From contig NZ_BMGC01000003.1 in assembly GCF_014639795.1 (NCBI RefSeq), positions 1 to 64,000 of the forward strand: DNA of 64,000 nt, given 5' to 3'. The notes under the pieces were generated by a model. The model was not told the DNA's origin. It ran no database searches and worked only from the letters and a program-made list of their open reading frames with translations. A program made the translations under genes and the position numbers. This stretch comes from Gordonia jinhuaensis (GTDB taxonomy: Bacteria; Actinomycetota; Actinomycetes; Mycobacteriales; Mycobacteriaceae). Shown one piece after another: positions 14,897 to 24,221 of this stretch (positions are counted from its first letter, which is position 1; each line of letters begins with the position of its first letter).

Positions 14897-17808
14897 CGGC
14901 TCGCCTCCACCGAGTCGCCCGCGGTGGGTGCGGTGCGGCGGCGCTCCGCCGACATCCGCGGCGTCGGTTCGATGTCCAGGCGCGCGCCGAGGCTGCGCAA
15001 GATGTCGAGGACCAGCCCCACAACGATCAGGTAGACCCCCAGGTCGAAGAACAGTGCGGTGACGATCTTGACGTGGCCGAACACCGGCATGTCGAAGGAG
15101 ATCACCGCCGACGACAGGGCGGGCGCCCCGGCGAACAGAGACCCGAGTGCCGTGGCCACCGAGATGGCCAGGCCGAGTCCGAGGATGCGGCCGGCGTCGA
15201 TCGGCAACGCCTCGCCCAGCTCGTAGCGACCACCGGCGAGGTAGCGCAACACCAGCGCCATGCCCATCGTGAGGCCGCCGGCGAAGCCGCCGCCGGGTGC
15301 GTTGTGACCGGCGAAGAAGAAGTACAGCGACAGCACCACCATGGTGGGGAACAGCAGGCGGGTTGTGGCTTCGAGGACCATCGAGCGGTGCCGTGGGTCG
15401 CGGAAGGTGGAGCCGCGCAGCCACGTCGGCCGGTTGTCGATGTCGTTGCGGGTGGGCAGCGTTCCCTTGTCGGCCTGCAGGCGGGCTGCGTCGGCCACTC
15501 GCGGCGCCGACCCGAACCGGCGGTTGCGGAACACCATCGACGCCACCCCGGTCGCGGCGACCAGCAGCACCGACACCTCGCTGAGGGTGTCCCAGGCGCG
15601 GGTGTCGACCAGCAGCACGTTGACCGCGTTGGCGCCGTGGCCGTACTTGTAGGCGGCTTCGGGCAGGTCGACGTGCAGCGGTTCGGTGCTGCGTGCGGCC
15701 GCGGCGAACAGGCCCAGAACCACCAGCAGTGCACCGAAGGCGAGTGCGATCACCGCGCGCAACGGTTTGAATCCGGTGTTGTGCCGCGGTTCGAACTCCG
15801 CGGGGAACTTGCGCAGCACCAACACGAAGATCACCAGGGTCAGCGTCTCGACGAGGCACTGGGTGAGTGCGAGGTCGGGGGCGCCGTACACGGCGAACAG
15901 CACCGCGAGGCTGTAGCCGGTGACGCCGACGACCAGTGTTGCCGCGAGACGGTTGCGCATCACCGTCGCCGCCACCGCCGCCGCGACCATGATCAGGCCG
16001 ACCACCACCTGCAGCGGCGAGTCGAAGCCGTGGAGCGTAAGCCGGTTGCGCGCGCCGAGGAACAGCACGACGGTGGGCAAGATGATCAGCGTGAGCAGGA
16101 TGATGCCCAGGGTCACCGGCAGTGAACCGCTCTGGGTGCGGGCGGTCAGCGCCTGGGATGCGGAGTCGGCCCCGCGCAGTACCGAGTCGTAGATGCGGTC
16201 GGCGTTGCCCAGCGGTGTCCACCGCAGGCGGATCCGACGCGACCGCAGCGCCAGGAACAGTGCCGTGCCGGCGACGATCACGATGATGGTGAACACCACC
16301 GCGATGGTGAAGCCGTGCCACGGTGAGAGATGTTCGATCTCCTCGCCGTAGTCGGGGACGGTCTTGGCGTAGGGCTCGACCAGTGCGTCGACGCCCCGAT
16401 AGGCGAATCCGCCGACCACGCTGAGGACCGCGAGCACCGCGGCGGGCAGCTGGAAGGCCAGGTTCGGGTTGTGCATCTCGGCGACCGCCGGCGATGGGCG
16501 TTTGCGCTTCTTGTCGGAGAAGGCGCCCCACAGGAACCGCGCCGAGTAGGCGAAGGTGAGCACCGATCCGACCACCAGCACGATGTCGACGGTGTGGGCC
16601 TGCCACTCCGACAGCGCATGGGTGTCCCACACCGACGCGAACGCGGTCTCCTTGCCGAGGAATCCGATGGTGAAGGGGAGGCCGGCCATACTCGCCGCGG
16701 CGAGTGTCGCGATACCGGCGAGCAGGGGGACGCGACGGCCCAGACGGGCGAGTTTGCGCACGTCACGGGTGCCGGTGGAGTGGTCGATCACGCCGACACT
16801 CATGAACAGGGTCGCCTTGAACAGGGCGTGCGCGATGAGCATGGTGAGTCCGGCCACGGCCACGTTGGCATCGCCGATACCCAGCAGCACCCCCATGAAG
16901 CCGAGCTGGGAGACCGTGCCGAAGGCGAGGATGAGTTTGAGGTCGTATTCGCGCAGCGACCGCCAGCCGCCGAGGACCATGGTGACCGAACCCAGCCCGA
17001 TCACCAGGATCTGCCAGGTGGGGATGTGGGAGTAGGCCGGTGCGAGCCGGGCGATCAGGTAGATGCCCGCTTTCACCATCGCCGCGGCGTGCAGATAGGA
17101 GCTGACCGGCGTCGGTGCGGCCATGGCTCCCGGGAGCCAGAAGTGGAACGGCACGATCGCCGACTTGCTCAAGGCGCCGACCAGGATCAGACCGATGGCC
17201 ACCGACAGGTACACGCCGTTGGCCGGCGGATGTGCGATGACGTCGGAGAGCAGATAACTGCCGGCGCGCTCGCCGAGCATGATGATGCCGACGAGCATCG
17301 CCAGACCGCCGGCGGTGGTGACCAGCAGGGCCTGCGTGGCCGCCCGCCGTGAGGTCGCGCGTGTGGCGTAGAAGCCGACGAGTAGGAACGACAGGACAGT
17401 GGTGATCTCCCAGAACACGTAGAGCACCAGCATGTTGTCGGAGAGCACCAGGCCGAACATGGCCGCGGCGAAGGCCACCATCTCGGCGGCGAAGCCCGCG
17501 ACCCGCCTGCGGACATCGGTGAAGTACTCCGCGCAATAACACAGCACCAATGCGCCGACGCCCAGCACGAGCAGACACATCACGGCGGCCAGATCGTCCA
17601 TCCGCAAGACGATGTCCATCTTGAGTGCGGTGACCCAGGTGATCGTCTCGACGTGTGGGGGGCCCGACCCGGGCCAGTGCGTGCACACCCAGATGAATCC
17701 GTAGGCAGGGGCGAGTGCCAGCACGTAGAAACCGCGACCGCCGAGCCAGGAGATCACGAACGGGGCAAGGGCAGCAGTGGCGATGAGGACGACCAGGACT
17801 GCGACCAA
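14893..17808 (-). CDS. mrpA: Mrp Na+/H+ antiporter subunit A (A/B fusion)
   Basis: 971 residues with some 20 transmembrane helices. The N-terminal two thirds are NuoL-like (LPGAMAAPTPVSSYLHAAAM, FGTVSQLGFMGVLLGIGDAN, FMSVGVIDHSTGTRD). The C-terminal third has the MrpB-type domain (FFFAGHNAPGGGFAGGL, GALDLALTQ-like APDLALTQCLVETLT). This A+B fusion explains the absence of a separate mrpB. The start is placed at TTG 17808 because GGAG lies five bases upstream and the hydrophobic N-terminus follows at once. The open frame extends about 190 residues further without family similarity. MrpA carries the cation/proton exchange path together with MrpD. Confidence 0.93.
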   Translation of the reverse strand: MVAVLVVLIATAALAPFVISWLGGRGFYVLALAPAYGFIWVCTHWPGSGPPHVETITWVTALKMDIVLRMDDLAAVMCLLVLGVGALVLCYCAEYFTDVRRRVAGFAAEMVAFAAAMFGLVLSDNMLVLYVFWEITTVLSFLLVGFYATRATSRRAATQALLVTTAGGLAMLVGIIMLGERAGSYLLSDVIAHPPANGVYLSVAIGLILVGALSKSAIVPFHFWLPGAMAAPTPVSSYLHAAAMVKAGIYLIARLAPAYSHIPTWQILVIGLGSVTMVLGGWRSLREYDLKLILAFGTVSQLGFMGVLLGIGDANVAVAGLTMLIAHALFKATLFMSVGVIDHSTGTRDVRKLARLGRRVPLLAGIATLAAASMAGLPFTIGFLGKETAFASVWDTHALSEWQAHTVDIVLVVGSVLTFAYSARFLWGAFSDKKRKRPSPAVAEMHNPNLAFQLPAAVLAVLSVVGGFAYRGVDALVEPYAKTVPDYGEEIEHLSPWHGFTIAVVFTIIVIVAGTALFLALRSRRIRLRWTPLGNADRIYDSVLRGADSASQALTARTQSGSLPVTLGIILLTLIILPTVVLFLGARNRLTLHGFDSPLQVVVGLIMVAAAVAATVMRNRLAATLVVGVTGYSLAVLFAVYGAPDLALTQCLVETLTLVIFVLVLRKFPAEFEPRHNTGFKPLRAVIALAFGALLVVLGLFAAAARSTEPLHVDLPEAAYKYGHGANAVNVLLVDTRAWDTLSEVSVLLVAATGVASMVFRNRRFGSAPRVADAARLQADKGTLPTRNDIDNRPTWLRGSTFRDPRHRSMVLEATTRLLFPTMVVLSLYFFFAGHNAPGGGFAGGLTMGMALVLRYLAGGRYELGEALPIDAGRILGLGLAISVATALGSLFAGAPALSSAVISFDMPVFGHVKIVTALFFDLGVYLIVVGLVLDILRSLGARLDIEPTPRMSAERRRTAPTAGDSVEASR

Positions 17809-18109
17809 TTGCTCTCCGTCGGTTGTCGGCGGGCATGTGCGAGTGACTGCGCGGGACGAACCTCGCCCGACTCCGCAGGGAGGACCGGAGACGACCCGGG
17901 ACGGCGATGTGTCGCCACACAGACCTCGGTAGTCTACCGTTGGCGCAGCTCGGAACATCAGTGACCCTGCCTCCCGCGAAATCGTGTCCGCTTCGTCCCT
18001 TTTGTGGCGGAGTTGACTCTGCGGTGTCTCGGCGCAGGTGCGGCGGGTGACCGGCGTGACGACGACAGGGCAGCGTGTCGACAGGGAAGTACGACGAAGG
18101 GGTGGGGGA
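17809..18109. promoter_or_regulatory. Divergent promoter region between mrp operon and lipoprotein gene
   Basis: Intergenic region of 301 bases. It must contain the mrp promoter and that of the gene at 18110. The inverted repeat CGGTAGTCTACCG (17927-17939) lies about 120 bases before mrpA and may be an operator. No gene is recognised here. Confidence 0.45.
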
Positions 18110-18556
18110 GTGACCGGGTGGATCGGCCGTGGGGTGGCGGCAGCGGCGATGGTGGTCATCGGGGCGGGAGCGCTCGCGGGGTGCGGCGGCGGAGGTGACA
18201 AGTCCTCGGCCGCCTCGTCGTCGGCGCAGATCGCCGGCGCCCCGATTCCCGCGGACTTCCCGCGCGAGGATGTGCCGCTGCTCGACGGACTCGTGCAGTC
18301 GGCGGGCGGCGACGCCGCAGACGGCTGGAACTTCACCATCCAGGGCGACGCGGGCTCCGGCAACGCGCTGGCCAATTCCGAGAAGAAGCTCGAGGCGGCC
18401 GGCTACACGCGCAACAGCAGTGCCACCCAGGGCGGCGCGAAGGTCGACACCTACACCCGCAAGCGAGACGGCGTCACCTACTACGTATCCGTCGGTGCCA
18501 CGCCGAATGCCGCAGGCGGTCCGAACTCGGTGTTCTACCAGGTCAGCAAGGGCTGA
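18110..18556 (+). CDS. Putative lipoprotein of unknown function
   Basis: 148 residues from GTG 18110 (preceded by a G-rich GGGGGA). A signal peptide ends in the lipobox LAGC, followed by a Gly/Ser spacer. The mature part (about residues 45-148) is small and soluble, with PADFPREDVPLLDGLV and a C-terminal YYVSVGATPN...VFYQVSKG. It is probably anchored to the outer face of the cytoplasmic membrane. No characterised family is recognised. Confidence 0.75.
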   Translation: MTGWIGRGVAAAAMVVIGAGALAGCGGGGDKSSAASSSAQIAGAPIPADFPREDVPLLDGLVQSAGGDAADGWNFTIQGDAGSGNALANSEKKLEAAGYTRNSSATQGGAKVDTYTRKRDGVTYYVSVGATPNAAGGPNSVFYQVSKG

Positions 18557-18685
18557 TCGGCGTATCGACCTCGCGGACAGCGCTTTCCCAGGTTCGCCAC
18601 AGCGGCGTGGCAGTGTGGGTGAATATCACCGTCGATGACCCCGACAGCATGTGTCGGGGCGCGACCACGAGGTGACACCCCGACC

Positions 18686-19216
18686 ATGAGCAACACGAGC
18701 ATGAGCAACACGAGCATGAGCAATCCCGAAGCCGCCACCACGTCGGCCGCCCCGGATGGCTCTGGTGTCTCGGATATCCCCGGCACCGCCGGTACTCCGG
18801 CCGGGACCACCCACTCGGTCACGTCGACCGTCAACGTCAAGAACGCCGTCATCGCCGCGGCCATCGGTGTCGCGGTGGTCTTCGGTGGCATCGGATTCGG
18901 CGCGGGCTACTGGGCCGGCCACTCCACCTCCACACATGGCAGCAGTGGTCCCGGCGGATTCGGCGGGCCCGGAGGCAACGGCGGTGGCATGGGCGGCGGA
19001 TTCCCCGGAGGCGGCAGCACGTCCGGCGGTGGCACCGGCGAGAGCGGTATGCCTGGCAGCATGAACGGCGGTGGCATGAACGGCGGGGGCATGAACAGCG
19101 GTGGCATGAACGGCATGCCGGGGGCCCCGGGCCGATCAGATTCCGGCCAGTCCGCTCCCACCCAGTCCGGTTCCACCCAGTCCGGTTCTGCCCAGTCGGG
19201 TACCACCACCAGCTGA
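18686..19216 (+). CDS. Met/Gly-rich single-pass membrane protein, unknown function
   Basis: 176 residues from ATG 18686. The N-terminus repeats MSNTS twice, encoded by 15-base tandem repeats (18686-18715). A Ser/Thr/Pro-rich stretch and one transmembrane helix follow (NAVIAAAIGVAVVFGGIGFGAG, about residues 55-76). The exported part is low complexity: GGx repeats, then MNGGG-type Met/Gly repeats, then SGxxQ repeats to the end. Met-rich extracytoplasmic segments often bind copper, but nothing else here supports that. An in-frame ATG at 18635 is a weaker start. It lies 185 bases before the Kdp operon and may be unrelated to it. Confidence 0.6.
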   Translation: MSNTSMSNTSMSNPEAATTSAAPDGSGVSDIPGTAGTPAGTTHSVTSTVNVKNAVIAAAIGVAVVFGGIGFGAGYWAGHSTSTHGSSGPGGFGGPGGNGGGMGGGFPGGGSTSGGGTGESGMPGSMNGGGMNGGGMNSGGMNGMPGAPGRSDSGQSAPTQSGSTQSGSAQSGTTTS

Positions 19217-19400
19217 ACCCCCGAGTCGCCCGACCGCGTTAACGCCGGATCGGGTGCGGGCGTATAGATCGCGTCAAGATCGCCGGTCAGCGCGTCTAAG
19301 CGACGTAAACGCGGTCCTCGGTTCCTCTCTCTCGGGTGCACGATCACTCGGTCGAACCGGATGCGCAAGGTCATCCGGTCATGTCCGTGGGAGAGATTCG

Positions 19401-19493
19401 ATGGCTGATTTCATCAGTGTCGTGGTCATGCTGGCGGTGTTCGCCTGTTGTGTCCTCGTGCTGCGTCTGGTGGCAAAGCGGGTGGGGCGGTGA
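19401..19493 (+). CDS. 30-residue membrane peptide preceding kdpF
   Basis: Begins at ATG 19401 with GGGAGAG about five bases upstream, an excellent ribosome-binding site. The product, MADFISVVVMLAVFACCVLV followed by LRLVAKRVGR, is a single hydrophobic helix with a basic tail. Its stop overlaps the kdpF GTG (GTGA), so translation is coupled into the Kdp operon. It resembles KdpF in size and layout, but the next frame ends in the KdpF-typical PERF motif, so this is an extra peptide. It could be a second small Kdp stabiliser or a leader that controls kdp translation. Confidence 0.6.
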   Translation: MADFISVVVMLAVFACCVLVLRLVAKRVGR

Positions 19494-19590
19494 CCGTCGA
19501 CGGCGTCGTCACCACCGTGTTGCTGGTGATCGCGGCGCTCACCGTCATCTACCTGTTCACCGCACTCGTCTTCCCTGAGCGGTTCGACGG

Positions 19591-19594
<4 letters not shown>
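19490..19594 (+). CDS. kdpF: K+-transporting ATPase small subunit KdpF
   Basis: 34 residues, one transmembrane helix (VVTTVLLVIAALTVIYLFTALVF split across the membrane) ending in FPERFDG, the KdpF hallmark. It starts at GTG 19490 overlapping the preceding peptide stop, and overlaps kdpA as ATGA. KdpF stabilises the KdpABC complex. Confidence 0.85.
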
Positions 19595-21272
<1,678 letters not shown>

Positions 21273-21276
<4 letters not shown>

Positions 21277-23477
21277 GCGACAAGAGCACTCGCGCCGGCA
21301 CGGTCACCACATCTCGTTCAGAAACAGAGGATTCCCCTATGCACACGGTCGTCGAGGTCACAACGCCCGTGGAGAACACCGAAGGTGTTCCGGCGAGCGA
21401 TGATTCGCCAGAACTCGTCGGCAGTGGTGCGTTCAGCCCGCGTGCGCTGATCGCCTCCTTCCCCGCGGCGATGCGCAAGCTGACCCCCCGCGCCCAGGCG
21501 CGCAACCCGGTGATGATGATCGTGTATGTGGGGTCGATCATCACCACGATCCTGGCGATCTTGAAGCCGTCGATCTTCGCCTTCGTCACGGCCTTCTGGC
21601 TGTGGTTCACGGTGATCTTCGCCAACCTCGCCGAATCGGTGGCGGAGGGTCGCGGTAAGGCGCAGGCCGACAGTCTGCGAAAGGTCAAGCGCGACAGCGT
21701 TGCCCGGGTCATCACCGCGGGCGGTCGGATCGTCGAGAAGCCGGGAACCGAGCTCACCGTCGGCGACGAGATCGTGGTCGAGGCCGGTGAGACCATCGCC
21801 GGCGACGGCGATGTGATCGACGGTATCGCCACCGTCGACGAGTCCGCCATCACCGGCGAGTCGGCACCGGTGATCCGCGAATCGGGCGGTGACCGCAGCT
21901 CGGTGACCGGCGGCACCACCGTGCTGAGCGACCGGATCGTCGTGCGCATCACCAGCGAACCGGGCCACACCTTCGTCGACCGGATGATCGCATTGGTGGA
22001 GGGCACCTCGCGGCGCAAGACCCCCAACGAGATCGCACTCGACATCCTGCTCGCGAGCCTGACGATCGTCTTCCTGTTCGCCGTGGTCGCAATCGGTCCG
22101 ATGCAGTCCTATGCCGGGTCGGCACCGAGTGCCATCAAGCTGATCGCGCTGCTGGTGTGTCTGATCCCCACCACGATCGGCGCACTGCTGTCGTCGATCG
22201 GTATCGCCGGGATGGACCGGCTCGTGCAGCACAACGTGCTCGCCACGTCCGGACGTGCGGTCGAGGCCGCCGGTGACATCGACACCCTGCTGATGGACAA
22301 GACCGGCACCATCACCTTCGGCAACCGACGCGCCACCGAGTTCGTCGCCGCCCCCGGGGTGAGCACCGGGGAACTCGTCGACGCGGTCTGTCGATCGAGC
22401 CTGGCCGACGAGACGCCCGAGGGCCGCAGCATCGTCGACCTGTGTGCGCAGGACTACGGTGTCGACGTCGACGCTCTGCGCAACGACGCGAAAACCGCTG
22501 TCATCGTGCCGTTCTCGGCGCACACCCGGATGAGTGGGATGGATCTGAGCTCACCGGCGGGTGAGACGCGTATCCGTAAGGGCGCCGCCGATGCGATGGA
22601 CGGCTGGATCCGTGAGAACGGCGGCGTGATGCCGACCGAGGTGTTCGACGCTGTCGCGGCGATCTCGTCGAAGGGCGCCACACCGCTGGTCGTCGGCGTA
22701 CAGATCGCCGCTCCCGACGGCACCGGCGGCCGCGCACAGGCCTACGGTGTGATCGCCCTGTCGGATGTGGTCAAGCCCGGGATGGCGGCGCGCTTCGAGC
22801 AGCTGCGGTCGATGGGTATCAAGACGATCATGGTGACCGGCGACAACCCGGTGACCGCTGCGGCCATCGCCCGCGAGGCCGGTGTCGACGACGTGATCAG
22901 CCAGGCCACCCCCGAGGACAAACTCGAGGTGATCCGCGCCGAGCAGGCCGGGGGCCGACTGGTCGCCATGACCGGTGACGGCACCAACGACGCGCCGGCG
23001 CTGGCCCAGGCCGATGTGGGGCTGGCGATGAACACCGGTACGGCCGCGGCCAAGGAGGCCGGCAACATGGTCGACCTCGACAGCGATCCCACGAAACTGA
23101 TCGACGTCGTGGCCATCGGTAAACAGCTGCTCATCACCCGTGGTGCGCTCACCACGTTCTCGCTGGCCAACGACCTCGCGAAGTATTTCGCGATCCTGCC
23201 CGCGCTTTTCGGTGCGGTGTACCCCTCGCTCAACCGGCTCAACATCATGCATCTGCATTCGGCGCAGTCGGCCATCGTCTCGGCGGTGGTGTTCAACGCC
23301 CTGATCATCGTGGCGTTGATCCCGCTGTCGCTGCGCGGTGTGAAATACCGGCCGTCGTCGGCGTCGCGATTGCTCGGACGCAACCTGCTCATCTACGGAC
23401 TCGGCGGTGTGATCGCACCGTTCATCGGCATCTGGCTGATCGACCTCGTGGTCCGCTTCCTCCCCGGAATGGGATGA
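21273..23477 (+). CDS. kdpB: K+-transporting P-type ATPase subunit B
   Basis: 734 residues from ATG 21273 (overlap with the kdpA stop). P-type ATPase signatures: TGES in [10 protein letters not shown], phosphorylation motif DKTGT with Asp342, and [16 protein letters not shown] near the C-terminal hinge. An N-terminal extension of about 50 residues precedes the usual KdpB start. The membrane segments include [20 protein letters not shown], typical of KdpB. Confidence 0.97.
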
Positions 23478-23483
23478 TAGACA

Positions 23484-24200
23484 ATGACTCTCGCAACGTC
23501 GAACAATGCTTCAACACCCGGGGATCCACGACATGGGGATCCAGCATCACCGCATTCCTCGGACACCTCTGCCGCACACTCGACCCCGACGGGGTGGGCG
23601 CGTCAGATCGTCGTCTCGATCGTGATGATGGTCCTGCTAACGGTTCTCCTGGGCGGGCTGTATCCGCTTGCCGTGTGGGCCTTCTCGCGTATCGACTCGT
23701 CGATGGCAGAGGGTTCGAGGGTGTCGGCACAGGGATGTGTGATCGGTTCATCGCTGCTCGGAATCGACCCGCAGGTCAAGGCCGGCGAGCCCGATCCCTA
23801 CCTGCATGCCCGCGTGGCCGGCTCGGGTGACACACCGATGGCGCCCGGCGACCCGTCGGCCTCGGGCGCCTCGAATCTCGGGCCCGCCAATCCCGATCTC
23901 GCGGCCACCATCACCGCGCGCCGTAAGGCGATCGCCACACGTGAGGGTGTCGCCGAATCGGCGGTGCCTGCCGATGCGGTGACCGGCTCGGCATCGGGTC
24001 TGGACCCCGCGATCAGCCCGGCCTACGCCGCGCTGCAGGTGCCCCGCATCGCCCGGGTCACCGGCCGCACGCAGGATCAGGTGCGTTCGATCATCGCCGC
24101 GCACACCGACTCACGGCAGTGGGGTTTCCTCGGGCAGCCTCGGGTGAACGTTCTCGAGGTCAACAAGGCGCTCGGGGCCGGGTGCAACCGTGCACCCTGA
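23484..24200 (+). CDS. kdpC: K+-transporting ATPase subunit C
   Basis: 238 residues. About 45 extra N-terminal residues precede the single transmembrane helix (IVVSIVMMVLLTVLLGGLYP). The periplasmic-type domain has the KdpC motifs GSSLLGI, DPAISPAYA and RIARVTGRTQDQVRSIIAAH. It starts seven bases after kdpB. The C-terminal LNVLEVNKAL-like ending (VNVLEVNKALG) is typical. Confidence 0.96.
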   Translation: MTLATSNNASTPGDPRHGDPASPHSSDTSAAHSTPTGWARQIVVSIVMMVLLTVLLGGLYPLAVWAFSRIDSSMAEGSRVSAQGCVIGSSLLGIDPQVKAGEPDPYLHARVAGSGDTPMAPGDPSASGASNLGPANPDLAATITARRKAIATREGVAESAVPADAVTGSASGLDPAISPAYAALQVPRIARVTGRTQDQVRSIIAAHTDSRQWGFLGQPRVNVLEVNKALGAGCNRAP

Positions 24201-24221
24201 GGTCCATGGGAGAATCGGGGG

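Noticed and set aside
14897-16630. Upstream extension of the mrpC frame
   Set aside because: Arg/Gly/His-rich shadow of mrpA. MrpC similarity begins at ATG 14896, which has a proper ribosome-binding site.
19217-19400. Leader of the Kdp operon considered as a c-di-AMP (ydaO-type) riboswitch
   Set aside because: I could not find the conserved core sequence; no supporting structure seen.
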